Assembly: GCF_010093535.1 (NCBI RefSeq)
Contig: NW_022985206.1
Location: 440,191-504,190 of the forward strand
Origin: Lindgomyces ingoldianus
Taxonomy: Eukaryota; Ascomycota; Dothideomycetes; Pleosporales; Lindgomycetaceae
Direction: 5' to 3'
DNA length: 64,000 nt
The notes beneath the pieces are model-generated. The model had not been told where the DNA came from and did no database searches. It was given only the letters and a program-made list of their open reading frames with translations. Made by a program: the position numbers and the translations under genes. Each line of letters begins with the position of its first letter. The stretch's first letter is position 1. Shown here piece by piece: positions 9,909 to 23,582 of the stretch.

Positions 9909-12059
9909 TAGCAGGTTTAGCTGTCTAGGTAGATAGTTAGATTTAGAGGCTACTTAGCGCAGTAATAATACATGGAACACAGGGTGTATCTTTATGCTGT
10001 TAGGTAGGATTAATTAGTAAGCATGCAATAAGACTATATAGGCTACTATAAAAGGGCTAAAGTTCTTTTAATTAAGTTTCTTTAATTATTAGTTTATTTA
10101 GATATTTCTAGCGTCTAGCTAGACCTTCTTGCTAGCTGCATACATAAGGGCAGGAGTTTAAAATTAGTTTATGTACTCTTATTAAAAAGCTTAAGCCTAT
10201 ATAAGCTTTTTATAAATGTATTTAGATATATTTTAGATCTTATTAATAAGTCTGTTTACATTTATTACTTATATAGATTAATAAGTTAGTTAGGGGGTAT
10301 TTATAAGTAGTTTAAATTTTATTTAGAAGTAGTATCTATAGTTTACTAAGAATAGAGATACTTATGTTAATTTAGATGTTATGTTATTAGCTTTAAACTA
10401 TGCTATAGCTAACTATTTTACCTAGTTATCCTACTAGTAGTTTGTGTACGCTTATAAGACTTATTCTATTATAGTGTTTACATTCTTAGTCTAGCTGTTA
10501 GTCTCTAGGTAAAAAGCTGTAGATAAATAGGGGATAATTTAAAGCTATTTACAGAGTTTATCCTAGAAGGCTAAGACAAACTGCGTACCTCTATCTAATA
10601 TAATTATGTTAGGCAGGCTATAGTAAACCTATATGTATTAGTAGAATAACTAGGCTATATTAGGGGCAGTTATAAAGGAACATAGTATTAAGTGTTAATA
10701 CTTAGTTAAGTAATTAACAACTACTATAATATTTATATACCCTTTAAATAGGGGTAGGTCTATAATAAAATTAATTAATATGTCTTTTTAAGCTTATTTA
10801 GAAATTAGGAGTAGTTTAAGCAGGCTATTATATCTTTCTTAAAAGGCCTTTACTTTACAGCAAGTATAGCAACATAATACGTATTAGCGTACAGTATAGA
10901 ACATGCAGGGCTAGTAGTACTCTCTCTGTAGTAGGTTAAAAGTCTTTCCTCTGCCTAGGTGTCCTTTAACAGGCAAGTTGTGTATAATTTAGAGTAGTTT
11001 AATTCTTAGTTTATTAAAATTAGGGATTATAAGTTAGTTACAGTAATATAGCTTACTATTTTAGTTTTTATAGTTAGCTAGTGTTACCTTTTTTAACTAA
11101 CTAGCACTGTTTTAGAGCAGGTCTAAGGTTTCTTAGATAAATTTATTATTTAAATACTTATTAGTAATAATTTAATTAATTATCTAATTTATTTTGTTTA
11201 AGTTAAGGTCTAAAAATAGCTTAGGTTAAAGTAAAGTTTAGTATTAAGCCTTTTACACTTCTTCTTAAGCAGGGATGTTTTAGAATTACCTTATAAGAGC
11301 ATCTAGTTTCCCTCTATTTTAACTAGAATAATAAGTAATCTTAAAATTAAAATAAGACAAGTATTTAGACTAATAAGCTTATTAGTAGCTAAGTTATTTT
11401 ATAGTTACAAAGTACTGCAAGTTCTTATAGTTAGATAGAACCTATATTAGATGCGCTGCACTTTCTAGTTTAGGTTGCTATTATTTAAAGTAGTGTACTA
11501 TAGTAAGTAATTCTTTATTATAGATCTTATAATTACCTTCTATAGAACTTATTCTTTTTAAAAAGTATGTAATAGGCCTAATAGTCCTGTCTAGCTTAGT
11601 CTAGGAAAGAACTTCTACTACTACGTAGTCTAAGGCATTAGCTTCTATAAGTATTAGTAGTTTAAAGTTAAAGTAGTAAAGTATTAAGGCTTTAGTAAAG
11701 GCTTTCTTTAGCTAGTTAAAAGACTATTAGTAATTTAAGTTAAAGTTAAATTAAACCTTTTTTTTAGTAAGTGTAATTATAGGGCTTACTAGCTATAAGA
11801 AGTTGTTAATAAATTATTAGTAAAAGTTAGTAAATTTTATAAAGGCTTAAACATCTTTTACATTTTTTAGGTATTACTAATCTAGCATAGTCTAAACCTT
11901 AATAAGGTCTATTTAAATGCTATCTATAAAGATTACATATCTTAAATATATAACCTTTAATTAGTAGAACTTGCATTTGTCTATATTAAGTTATAGACCT
12001 GCTTCTTTTATAGCCTTTAGCACTAGGCGTACATGCTATTTATGCTCTAAAAGGCTATT

Positions 12060-12290
12060 ACTGTAGATTAGAATATTATTAATATACATAGTGCAGAACA
12101 CGTCTAGGTAGGGTTAGAGTAAGTTGTTTATAAAATGTTAAAAAGTACTAGGCATGTTAGCTAAGCTAAAGGGCATTACTAAGTACTTAAATAGTCTATA
12201 TTAGGTTTAAAACACTATTAGCTACTTATTACCCTTTACTATTCTTAGCTTATTAAAAGTAGTAATAATATTTAACTTTATAAAATACTT
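12060..12290 (-). pseudogene. Reverse transcriptase remnant of Ty3 copy A
   Basis: Reading the minus strand, three ordered RT motifs are visible: the palm motif near 12241-12290, the MPF-x-LAN-x-PSTF box near 12143-12180 and a Y-I-N-N version of the YxDD box near 12070-12090. Both metal-binding aspartates read as asparagine, which a G-to-A transition explains. Stop codons interrupt the frame, so no enzyme can be made. Equivalent stretches occur near 18840-19070 (B), 26330-26570 (C) and 48660-48890 (D). Confidence 0.85.
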
Positions 12291-14660
12291 TACTTTACTT
12301 AGTTAGCTTAGAGTTTCCTGTAAAAAAGAAATTAAGTATTAGTTTTTAATAGTAATAGTGTTTAGTTTTTAGTAGTTAATATAGAATTAAAGCCTACTTC
12401 TAAGTTTCTTTATAAATAGTATAAGTAACGCTACTAGTAAGAAGCTAGCTTAAATAAACCTTTTTTTTAGGTTCTTATTAAGGTATTTTTAAAGCACTTT
12501 TAATTTGTTTAGTAACATCTTATATAGTAGCCTATAACTAGGTTATTTACTAGGCTTAAGAGTTATTTAGTAATTATATAGATGTTATATTAGAAGCTTA
12601 TTAGACTTATCTTAGAAAAAGACATATAATAAGTTATAGTAGTCTTAAGAGACTATTATCTTTAAGTTAGTGTGTTTTTAGAGAGCTAAAGCTTAGTCTA
12701 TATTAGAAATTATAACTGCGTAGATTTTATAATCTAGTTATTAAGCTAGAGTTATAAATAGAGTAGGTTCTATGTAGCAGATGTTTATCTGCTGTTTAAG
12801 TCCTAGTTTATGTTTAAATTAGGTAAGTAAAAGTTTTTTAAAAGCTTTCTTTTCTTTAAGTTTAAGTAGTTATTAAATTATTTTATATAGCCTATTTTAG
12901 TAAAAGGCCTAGCTTATTAGCCTTACTTAGGTAGTTCTTTTCTAGGTTATTAAAGAGTAGGTCTAGAGACCTTTTATATTAAGTGCTATTTAAGTGTTGT
13001 TTAGGTGTAAGTGTAAGCATATATTTTAGCATTAAAAAAAGTTAAAGTTTAGAACTTACTTTTAGTAATTAAAGGCAACCTTATGCTAATACAGCTATAG
13101 TTATCCTAGAATTAGGTTATAATATCTTATGTTTATTACATAGAGCTTAATCTGCTCCTTATAGTGTTAGTAGGTAATTATAATAGTTATAGTATAAAAA
13201 ATAAAACCTTTTTTAAGTTATTTTCTATTAAATTTAGTTAAGTAAATTATTTAGGTAAGCAGTGTTAATTAAAGATTTAGTTTACACGCTAGTTCTTTAT
13301 TAATGTAACCTATACTATTTACTTCTAAGTTAATAAGAGCCTATATTAAGGCTAATATAGTTTTTTATTATAAATATATAAGAATATTAACTTAGTACTT
13401 TTAGTTATTAGTAGAAGACTTAGCTTATAAGTTAGTAAAGATCTAGTGTTAAATTAGTCTTAAAAGGTAACTTAGCCCTAAGACAAGCCTTTTTGCAGGC
13501 TTCTACTACTATAGCTGCAGCTACATTAAGAGTAGCAAGAAAGATTAGGGCTTAAATATAAGTTAAAGCCTTTATAAAAATAAAATTAAAATAGTAAAAA
13601 TCTTTAATAAGTGCTAGTAGCGCTACTTGCGTAGACTTAAAAAAAGGAAATAAAGTAGTTTTAGAAAATATAACTATGCTTACTATACTTAAAGTATTAA
13701 CTTTTTTTTTTATAATCTTTACACTTTTTAAAACTAACTAAAGCATAATTTAAATTAATTTTTATTATGTTAAGGTCCTTATTTATAACTGCGCTAGTTT
13801 AGGGGCGTATTAAGGCTTGTACAGAGAGGAACCTTATGTTATTATTGTAGGTAGCAATTAGGTTTGCATACGTGTTAAGGTTGTTTAAGAGGGGTTCTTC
13901 TACTATAGCGCGTTACAGTTTAGTTAAGAGAGAGTTATATAGGGCTATAATTAGACTTATTTTATTTAGGCCTATATTAGATGTAAGTTAGTAGAACTTA
14001 GTAAAGTGTAAAGTAAAGCTTTTTTTTTTTTATTATAAAGTGTTTAGGTAACTTAAGGCTGTTAACTTTTTATTTAGGTCTTTATAAGTTACTTATAGAA
14101 ACACTATAATTTAATTTAAGTTAATAATATTTTTATTTATTAGTAAGTTAATTAAGGCTGTTATGTTATAGTTAAGTTAAAAGTAGGCATATAGTAACTA
14201 AAAGCATTTAAAAAGGAATTAGTCTATGTTTCTTTTAAGTTTATATTAAAGCTTATATAAAAAAAAAAGTAAGTCTTTCTATTTTTTATTAAATAGTAAA
14301 GGATTAAAGAGTTAGTTAGATTTTATTACTAAGTTAAAAAAGTTATAAGTTATAAGTAGTGTTAGGTAAAAAAAAGTTAAGCTATCTCTAGACTTTTAGG
14401 TAAGCTTTAAGGCTAGTAAGTTCTTAGTTCCTACTACTATAACAAAAGTTAAGGTAGAAATAAACTGCTTAATAATGTAAAGCTGTTTTTTAAAGTTCTT
14501 TTAAAAAGCTTTAAAGCTTATAACATAGTAGCTTTTCTATAAAGTAAGCGCTTTTTAGAAAGCTTTTTAGCTTACTTTAATAGCTTAAAGTTATGTAAGT
14601 ACTAAGCTTATTAAATTAAATTTAAAGGCTATTCTTAGCTAGAGTTTTAACATAACATAA

Positions 14661-14978
14661 TGTTATAATTATGCATAAGTAAGGTTATAGAGCTTTATAA
14701 AGGTCTAGTTTAATTACTATATAAAGTATTATAGTAAGTATAAGATGTTATGTAAGAAATAAAAAAGTTTAAAAGAAAATTAGTAATTAAATACTTAGCT
14801 TAGAAGTCTAAGCGCTTTAAGTATAAATTAAGCCTATTCTAGGTTTAGTTAGTGTTAAGGCAGTTTATGTTTAAGTTTATGTCTGTGTTGTGTTGTGTTT
14901 GTGTCAGACATGCACTAATAATACTCTAGTACGCGTCTAATACGGTTATGTCTGGGATCCGGGGAGGATACCGTGACA
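14661..14978. repeat. 3' LTR of Ty3 copy A (318 bp)
   Basis: Begins TGTTATAATT, the decayed form of TGTCACGATT, and ends intact with GGATACCGTGACA next to the GTTAC duplication. Its length matches the LTRs of B, C and D exactly. Confidence 0.93.
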
Positions 14979-15484
14979 GTTACGGTTCACTTTGTACGGA
15001 CCGTAGTACAGCCCGTTGGAAGCCCTGGAAGGGTAGCGTGGCTGTGCTAAGTAGAAGAGGACATTTGGGGAATATCCAGCCTTGTGTAATGGACACCGAT
15101 CGAGGACATCTTTTCCAGCAACAACTGCGGAAATCTAAAAGCAAGTGGACCTATTCCTCAGGAACGGGGATCTTCTTGCGTCCAATGAAAACGATGATAT
15201 ATCTTACCAGGCGAGCGTACTCTCCGTGCAGATATTCATTATGTCAAAGACGATTGCAGGATTGCACCTTAATGGTTTCGCTAACTCATTATTTAGGATT
15301 GTACAGTAAACATCCGTTGTTCAGACCTTCCATATCTTGGAGCAAGACTGAAATGCCGCCCAAGTTCCACTTTCTTTCTAGCAGCACTTTAGAGAGGCTG
15401 AAGCTGTTCTAAAAGGGATGCGCGAGAACTCAAGGAGCCGGAAGTGGGGACGATCGCATCAATCCCAGCCGGGCAATAACTTTA
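14979..15484. other. Unique DNA between copy A and the pogo element
   Basis: About 500 bp of ordinary base composition between two transposons, probably original host DNA upstream of the F-box gene. A plus-strand frame at 14948-15412 begins inside the LTR of copy A, has no recognisable domain, and is not accepted as a gene. Confidence 0.5.
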
Positions 15485-15537
15485 ACGTGACTCACCAGCT
15501 GATGCACGGCCCCACCTAATGCACGATTTCGCAAAAA
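15485..15537 (+). repeat. Left terminal inverted repeat of F (53 bp)
   Basis: Reverse complement of 36020-36072 except for one A/G difference at position 34. It abuts TA at 15483-15484. Confidence 0.95.
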
Positions 15538-16539
15538 TTTGAAAAATCTTCAACACCACATATCTCGACCAATATGGGCGATATCGAAGCTGCAATTGCA
15601 GCAATAGAATCGCTGGATATAGGAGAAAAACCTAATTACACTAAAATTGCTTCTTAGTTTAGTGCTAGTTGTTTAACTTTATCAAAACGCTACTATAGCG
15701 TAACCCACTTAATTAAAGCAAAGCAAGAAAAAGGCTGCTTTCTTAATAATAGGCAAGAATCTAAGCTTAAAGAGTATATTAATAAGCTTTCCTTAAGAGG
15801 ACTGCCTTCTTTAAGAGAGATAATACGCAATTTTGCGTTAGAAATAGCTAGAAAACCGGTAGGCAAAAATTAGGCTAATTGTTTTATTAGCCAGCACAAA
15901 AACAACCTTCTTACATAATAGACCTCTAGGATTAACTCCACACGCAAGAGAGCTAGTTCTGCCTTTAAGTACTTCTTATACTTTAAGCTTCTTTGTTAAA
16001 AGCTTAAGAAATACAACATCTAGCCTTGTAATATAGATAAGAAAGGCTTTCTAATTAGAGTTGTTACAAAGATAAAAAGGGTGTTCTTAAGAAGGCTCTA
16101 TAAGGAGGGAAAACTTAAGGCAATACTCTAGGATGGGAATTGTAAGTGGATTACAACAATTGCTTATATTTACGCAGATAGCAGTTTGCTTACACCTGCG
16201 CTTATATACTAAGCAGCCTCTAGTAATATACAAGACTTGTGGCTTCAGGATTTTAACCTATTAATCTATAAAACCTTTTTCGCCACATCACCTTCTAGAT
16301 AGACCAACAATAGTTTAGGCCTATAATAGCTTAAACAGGTCTTTAATTGCGAGACAAAGGCAAAAGTAAGACGCAACTATTAATTACTTATCCTTAACAG
16401 CTATAGATCTTATATATCTATAGAGTTTATTAACTTCTGCGACAAGAATAGGATCCTACTTGCTATTTATCTACCTTATTTAACTTATACGCTGCAGCCT
16501 CTTAATGTCTGCCTATTTAAGCCCTTAAGTACCGCCTAC

Positions 16540-16857
16540 TGTCACGATTGTGCACGAGTAAGGTTATAGAGCTTCACAGAGGTCTAGTTTAATTACTACG
16601 TGAGGTATTATAGTAGGTACAAGACATTATGTAAGGAACAGGAAGGTTTAGAAGGAAATTAGTAATTAAATACTTAGCTTAAAAGTCTAAGCGCTTTAAG
16701 TATAAATTAAGCTTATTCTAAGTTTAGTTAGTGTTAAAGTAGTTTATGCTTAAGTTTATGTCTATGTTATGTTGTGTTTATGTTAGACGTGCACTAATAA
16801 TACTCTAGTACATGTCTAATATAGTTATGTCTAGGATCTAGAGAGGATACTGTAACA
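16540..16857. repeat. Left LTR of Ty3 copy B
   Basis: 318 bp, outer end intact (TGTCACGATTG), inner end mutated (TACTGTAACA). Confidence 0.95.
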
Positions 16858-16924
16858 GTACCCCCCCTCTTATTAGGAAGAGAATTCTTTACATTAGTAG
16901 TTCTAGCATTAGGTTGTTTTTATT

Positions 16925-17130
16925 AGGGTACAGGTTTAGTTTAGATAGGTATTAAGCATAGAATTAAGTTACTGCAGAGTTTTTTTATAGAGCTTCTGCA
17001 GGTTTCTATAACAGTTTGTTATATCTAGTCTATTTTATAAAGTATTTATAAATATGTTTTTTTTTGTTAAACTAGATCTATTTAACATCTTCTATAACAT
17101 ATTCTAGTTTATTATTTATAATAATAGGTT
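16925..17130 (-). pseudogene. Chromodomain remnant at the C-terminal end of copy B pol
   Basis: Read on the minus strand, this region resembles the decayed chromodomain described for copy C. A chromodomain after integrase marks the chromovirus clade of Ty3/gypsy elements, where it can direct integration to marked chromatin. Stops interrupt it. Confidence 0.6.
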
Positions 17131-20100
17131 TAAGTAGCAGGTTTAGCTGTCTAGGTAGATAGTTAGATTTAAGAGCTGCTTAGCGCAGTAATAATACGTA
17201 GAACACAGGGTGTATCTTTATGCTGTTAGGTAGGATTAATTAGTAAGTGTGTAATAAAACTATATAGGCTACTGTAAAAGGGCTAAAGTTTTTCTAATTA
17301 AGTTTTTTTAATTATTAGTTTATTTAGATATTTCTAGCGTCTAGCTAGACCTTCTTACTAGCTGCATACGCAGGGGCGGGGGTTTAAGATTAGTTTACGT
17401 ACTCTTGTTAAAAAGCTTAAGCCTATGTAAGCTCTTTATAAACATATTTAAATATATTTTAAATTTTGTTAATAAGTCTATTTACATCTATTACTTATAT
17501 AGATTAATAAGTTAGTTAAAGGGTATTTAAAAGTAGTTTAAATCCTATTTAAGGGTAGTATCTATAGTTTACTAAGAACAGAGATACTTGTGTTAATTTA
17601 GATGTTATGTTATTAGCTTTAAACTATGCTGTAGCTAACTATTTTACCTAGTTGTCCTACTAGTAGTTTATGTACACTTGTAGGACTTATTTTATTACAG
17701 CGTTTGCGTTCTTAGTCTAGCTGTTAGTCTCTAGGTGAAAAGCTGTAGATAGATAAAGGATAATTTAGAGTAGTTTAATTCTTAGTTTATTAGAATTAGG
17801 GATTACAAGTTAGTTATAGTAATATAGCTTGCTATTTTAGTTTTTGTAGTTAGCTAGTGTTACCTTCTTTAACTAACTAGCGCTGTTTTAGAGCAGGTCT
17901 AAGGTTTCTTAAATAAATTTATTATTTAAATACTTATTAGTAATAATCTAATTAATTATCTAATCTATTTTGTTTAAGTTAAGGTCTAAAAATAGCTTAG
18001 GTTAGAGTAGAGTTTAGTGTTAAGCCTTTTACACTTCTTTTTAAGTAGGGATGTTTTAGAATTGCTTTATAAGGGCATTTAGTTTCCTTCTGTCTTAACT
18101 AGGACAATAAGTAATCTTAAAATTAAAATAAGATAGGTATTTAGACTAACAAGCTTATTAGTAGCTAAGTTATTTTATAGTTGCAAAGTACTGTAAGTTC
18201 TTATAGTTAAATAGAACCTATATTAGATGCGCTGCACTTTCTAGTTTAAGTTGCTATTATTTAAAGCAGCATACTATAGTAAGTAATTCTTTGTTATAGA
18301 TTTTATAATTACCTTCTACAGAACTTATTCTTTTTAAAAAATATGTAATAGGCTTAATAGTCCTATCTAGCTTAGTCTAGAAGAGAACTTCTGCTACTAT
18401 GTAGTCTAAGGCATTAGCTTCTACAAGTATTAGTAGTTTAAAGTTAAAGTAGTAGAGTATTAAGGCTTTAGTAAAGGCTTTCTTTAGCTAGTTAAAGAAC
18501 TATTAGTAATTTAAGTTAAAGTTAAATTAAATTTCTTTCTTAGTAAGTGTAATTATAGGGCTTACTTACTGCAAGAAGTTGTTAATAAATTATTAGTAAA
18601 AGTTAGTAAATTTTATAAAGGCTTAAATGTCTTTTATGTCCTTTAAGTATTACTAATCTAGCATAGTCTAAACCTTAACAGGGTCTATTTAGATGCTATT
18701 TATAGAGATTACATATCTTAAATACATAACCTTTAATTAGTAGAACTTACATTTATCTATGTTAAGTTATAGACCTGCTTCTTCTATAGCTTTTAGCACT
18801 AGGCGTACATGCTGTTTATGCTTTAAAAGGCTATTACTGTAGATTAGAATGTTATTAATATACATAGTGCAGAACACGTCTAGGTAGGGTTAAAGTAAGT
18901 TGTTTATAAAATGTTAAAAAGTACTAAGCGCGTTAGCTAAGCTAAAGGGCATTACTAGGTACTTAAATAGTCTATATTAGGTCTAAAACACTATTAGCTA
19001 CTTATTACCCTTTACTATCCTTAGCTTGTTAAAAGTAGTAATAATATCTAACTTTATAAAATACTTTGCTTTGCTTAGTTAGCTTAGGGTTTTCTATAAA
19101 AAAAGAATTAAGTATTAGTTTTTAATAGTAATAGCATTTAGTTCTTAGTAGTTAATATAAAATTAAAGCCTACTCTTAGGTTTCTTTATAAATAGTATAA
19201 GTAACACTACTAGTAAGAAGCTAGCTTAAATAAACTTTTTTTTAAGTTCTTATTAAGGTATTTTTAAAGCACTTTTAATTTATTTAGCAACATTTTATAT
19301 AGTAGCCTATAACTAGGTTGTTTACTAGGCTTAAGAGTTATCTAGTAATTATATAGACATTATATTAAAAGCTTATTAGACTTATTTTAAAAAAAGACAT
19401 GTAACAAGTTATAGTAGTTTTAAAAGACTATTATTCTTAAGTTAGTGTGTTTTTAGAGAGCTAGAGCTTAGTCTATATTAGAAATTATAACTATGTAGAT
19501 TTTGTAATCTAGTTATTAAGCTAGGGTTATAAATAGGGCAGGTCTTATATAGCAGATGTCTATCTGCTGTTTAAGTTCTAGTTTATGTTTAAATTAAGTA
19601 GGTAAAGATTTTTTAAAAGCTTTCTTTTTTTTAAGTTTAAGTAGTTGTTAAATTATTTTATATAGCTTATTTTAGTAAAAGGCCTAGCTTATTAGCTTTA
19701 CTTAAGTAGTTTTTTTTTAAGTTATTAAAAAGTAGGTCTAAAAACCTTCTATATTAAGTGCTACTTAGGTGTTGTTTAGGTGTAAGCATAAGTATATATC
19801 TTAGCATTAGAAAAAGTTAAAGTTTAAAACTTACTCTTAGTAATTAAAAGTAACTTTATGCTAATATAGCTATAGTTATTCTAGAATTAGGTTATAATAT
19901 TCTATGTTTATTACATAGAGCTTAATCTGCTTCTTGTAGTGTTAGTAGGTAATTATAATAGTTATAGTATAAAAGATAGAACCTTTTTTAAGTTATTTTT
20001 TATTAAATCTAGTTAAGTAAATTATTTAGGTAAGTAGTGTTAATTAAAGATTTAGTTTATATGCTAGTTTTTTATTAATGTAACTTATGCTATTTACTTC

Positions 20101-21433
20101 TAAGTTAATAAGAGCTTATATTAAAGCTAATATAGTTCTTTATTATAAATATATAGAAATATTAACTTAGTACTTCTAGTTATTAGTAGAGGACTTAGCC
20201 TATAGGTTAGCAAAGATCTAGTGTTAAATTAGTCCTAGGGGGCAACTTAGCCCTAGGACAAGCCTTTTTGCAGGCTCCTACTACTATAGCTGCAGCTACA
20301 TTAAGAGTAGCAAAGAGAATTAGAGCTTAAATATAAGTTAAAGCCCTTATAAAAATAAGATTAAAATAGTAAGAATTTTTAATAAGTGCTAGCAGCGCTA
20401 CTTATGTAGACTTAAAGAAAAGAAATAAAGTAGTTTTAAAAAATATAACTATGCTTACTACACTTAAAGTATTAACTTTTTTTTTTATAATTTTTATGCT
20501 TTTTAGAACTAACTAGAGCATAATTTAAATTAATTTTTATTATGTTAAAGTCCTTATTTGCAACTGCGCTAGTTTAGGGGTGTATTAGAGCTAGTACAGG
20601 GAGGAACTTTATGTTATTATTATAGGTAGTAATTAGGTTTACATACGTGTTAAGGTTGTTTAGAAGGGGTTCTTCTACTATAGCGCGTTGCAGTTTAGTT
20701 AAAAGAGAGTTATATAAGGCTATAATTAGACCTATCTTATTTAGGCCTATATTAGATGTAAGTTAGTAGAACTTAGTAAAGTATAAAGTAAAGCTTTTTT
20801 TTTTATTATAAGGTGTTTAGGCAACTTAAGGCTGTTAACTTTTTATTTAGGTCTTTATAAGTTACTTATAAAAATGCTATAAATTAATCTAAGTTAATAA
20901 TATCCTTATTTATTAGTAAGTTAATTAAGGCTGTTATATTATAGTTAAGTTAAAAGTAAGTGTATAGTAACTAAAAGTGTTTAAAGAGAAATTAGTCTAC
21001 ATTTCCTTTAAGTTTATATTAGAGCTTATATAAGAAAAAAAGTAGGTCTTTCTATTTTCTGTTAAACAGTAGGGGATTAGAGAGTTAGTTAGATTTTATT
21101 ACTAAGTTAAAAAGGTTACAGGTTGTAAGTAGTATTAGGTAGAAAGAAGTTAAGCTATCTCTAGACTTCTAAGTAAGCTTTAAGGCTAGTAAGTTCTTAG
21201 TTCCTACTACTATAATAAAAGTTAAGGCAAAAATAAACTACTTAATAACATAAAGCTATTTTTTAAAGTCCTTTTAAAAAGCTTTAAAGCTTACAACATA
21301 GTAGCTTTTTTATAAAGTAAGCGCTTTTTAAAAAGCTTTTTAGCTTACTTTAATAGCTTAAAGTTATATAAGTACTAAGCTTATTAAATTAGATTTAGAG
21401 GCTATTCTTAGCTAAAGTTTTAACATAATGTAA

Positions 21434-21751
21434 TGTTATAATTATGCATAAGTAAGGTTATAGAGCTTTACAGAGGTCTAGTTTAATTACTACATAAGGT
21501 ATTATAGTAGGTACAAGACATTATATAAAAAATAGGAAAGTTTAAGAGAAAATTAGTAATTAAATACTTAGCTTAGAAGTCTAAGCGCTTTAAGTATAAA
21601 TTAAGCCTGTTCTAAGTTTAGTTAGTGTTAAGGCAGTTTATGCTTAAGTTTATGTCTATGTTATGTTGTGTTTATGTTAGACGTGCACTAATAATACTCT
21701 AGTACGCGTCTAATACAGTTATGTCTGGGATCTGGGGAGGATACCGTGACA
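21434..21751. repeat. Right LTR of Ty3 copy B
   Basis: 318 bp; inner end mutated (TGTTATAATTATGCATAAG), outer end intact (GGGGAGGATACCGTGACA). Confidence 0.95.
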
Positions 21752-21954
21752 CCTACACAGCAGAACTCACAGATTTTATAAATAGATGCTAGGGTCTCTT
21801 GTCTATTACAAAAAGAGACTTCTTTAGGATGTTCTATAAGGTCTAGGATTAAGCATTTGTTAGTAAAACAATCCTTAAGGCATTTGCAACAACTAGATTA
21901 TCACCTTTTAATCTAAAGGCTATTCTTAATTGCTTTGCCATTAAGACAGATAAG

Positions 21955-22259
21955 TGTAACGGCGCAGGCAAGACAATGGGTCCGAATGCGGTATGAATCC
22001 ACTCAGAGGCATATGGGAGTGCGTGGGGACTCAGAGACCTGGGAATACCAATGACACCTATAGGCCTTGTACGTAGGATATCAGAAAACTACTAAGCTAG
22101 CTACAGGGCAAGGTGCAACTAAATACATAAAGGAATAGGGGTAACAGCAGGGGGCTAGGCAGAGTCAAGTCAGGGTCAAACTAGGGTTGGAGCCGATACA
22201 GAGACCCTTTGGATAGGATCTAAGCAACCTAAGATGGAACAATTTGTAGAATTGTTACA
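21955..22259. repeat. Left LTR of element E (305 bp)
   Basis: Nearly identical to the right LTR at 34545-34849. The outer half is unmutated and the inner half carries C-to-T and G-to-A changes. Confidence 0.95.
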
Positions 22260-23429
22260 CTACTCCCCCTCTCTATAGGCTAATAGTCTCTATCTGCAGT
22301 GTGTAAAAAATATTTAAAACTAATTTAAAACTAATTTAGATAGAATATAATAAGTATAACTATCTTAACTAAAATTTTTTGTTACTAAGAAATAGACTAA
22401 AAACCTAATACTAATATAATACCTTTATTATAATGTTTTTATTTAGTAGTAACTAGCAGTGTAGTTGTTGTTAATATAGCAAATTTGTTATTTATAGTAA
22501 TAAGTGTTTGCTTGCCTTACTTATATAGTTTAGTTAATATTGTTAGTTTCTTCTTTAGCTATTATTTAAATCTCTACTTTATAAGTATTATTATGCACCT
22601 AACATCTTATAGCTTAGTCTACTAACTAATTATAGCATTAAAGAAAATTACTATGCTGCTCTGCCCCCCTCCTAGAGCCTCTTTAGAGGCGTTTTAAGTT
22701 ATCTACTTTTAGGCTGCCTACGCCCTTACTTACAGCCTTTAGGTTAAGTTTTCCTATTAGTCCTTTAAATTAAAAAAATGTAAATATTACACTTTACATA
22801 ATAAAAAATGTAATCTTATACAAATATAATCTAATACTGCTAGGTTATAAGTTACTAATGCGCGCGTAGGTCCTCTTATATTGCAAGAAGGAGTTTCTAG
22901 TCCTATAAGGCTATCTTAAGCTGTAGGCAGCAGCCTAAAACACAAAAAGTAAAAAAAATAAAAAAAAAGGCCTTTAAAGCTATTTTAAAGTCTGCTTAGA
23001 ACCTAGCGCAGGTAGTGTAGGTTATAAAGAGTTAGAAAGCTAAGCTTCCTACAGCTAGTGTTTAAGTAGCCTTATTCTACTAGAATACTAAGCTGCTCTA
23101 ATAAGTTTTAGCCCTAAAGGCTTTAGTGTCTAACCTTTAGGCAGACATTACAGCGCTTTTAGGTAGCTAAAAATAAAGCAGAGGGGGTTTAGAAAGAGTC
23201 TAGAGGAGAGGGAGAAGAGAAGAGAGAAGAGGAAAAAGAGTAGAGAAAGAAGAAAAGAAAAGTCTAGAGGTGTCTAACAGCTTACTATTAAACCTCCTAA
23301 GCAACATGTCTATAAAGTTGTAATAATATTATATAAAAATATAATCTAACTTCTTACTTTTATACTTTATTATTTGCTAAGTAATCTATGCCTTTTACAC
23401 TAGCTTTAAAAGCCTTAATCTACTTATAT

Positions 23430-23582
23430 AAAGCCTTTAAAGGTCCTAGCTAATTTAGATGCTTATTATAAAAAGCCTTTAGTTTATAGAGAGACTTTAT
23501 AAAATTTAAAGCCTTATACTAGACTAGATTAGAGTTATGTCCTACTTATTTTACTTAGTACTTAAGCATTTTCTAGTAGAGC
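23430..23582 (-). pseudogene. Chromodomain of element E, C-terminal part, split by copy C
   Basis: Read on the minus strand, 29290-29247 ends with a KVEEILASKL-like start of a chromodomain. After skipping copy C it resumes here with YQKMLKYQVK-V-GH and YKLKAFYNKHPNQLGP-like sequence, which is the usual chromodomain plus tail of fungal chromoviruses. RIP stops occur within it. Confidence 0.75.

Larger units (their letters stand above)
8942..14978 (-). mobile_element. Ty3/gypsy LTR retrotransposon, copy A (RIP-inactivated)
   Basis: The element starts TGTCACG and ends CGTGACA. It is flanked by the 5-bp direct duplication GTTAC at 8937-8941 and 14979-14983. Coding sense is minus. Read on that strand, 12060-12290 shows reverse transcriptase landmarks in decayed form: KLNIITTF-type catalytic box, MPFSLANMPSTF, and YINNILIYS in place of YxDDILIYS. 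The LTR is 318 bp judged from the 3' copy; most of the 5' LTR and the chromodomain end lie in the assembly gap. Stops are everywhere and almost all are TAA or TAG, as RIP produces. It belongs to the same family as B, C and D. Confidence 0.93.
16540..21751 (-). mobile_element. Ty3/gypsy LTR retrotransposon, copy B, inserted in the transposase of F
   Basis: Flanked by the 5-bp duplication CCTAC at 16535-16539 and 21752-21756, inside the DDE domain end of the F transposase. LTRs are 318 bp. Coding sense is minus: just inside the left LTR lies GTACCCCCCC, the complement of a polypurine tract. It is 452 bp shorter than copy C because of an internal deletion near 17757. All frames are broken by RIP-type stops. 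Confidence 0.95.

Noticed and set aside
9002..9928. Two long open frames across the N run
   Set aside because: They consist of unknown residues from the assembly gap; only LTR sequence flanks them.
14948..15412. 154-codon plus-strand frame right of Ty3 copy A
   Set aside because: It starts inside the LTR, has no recognisable domain and no splice or promoter support.
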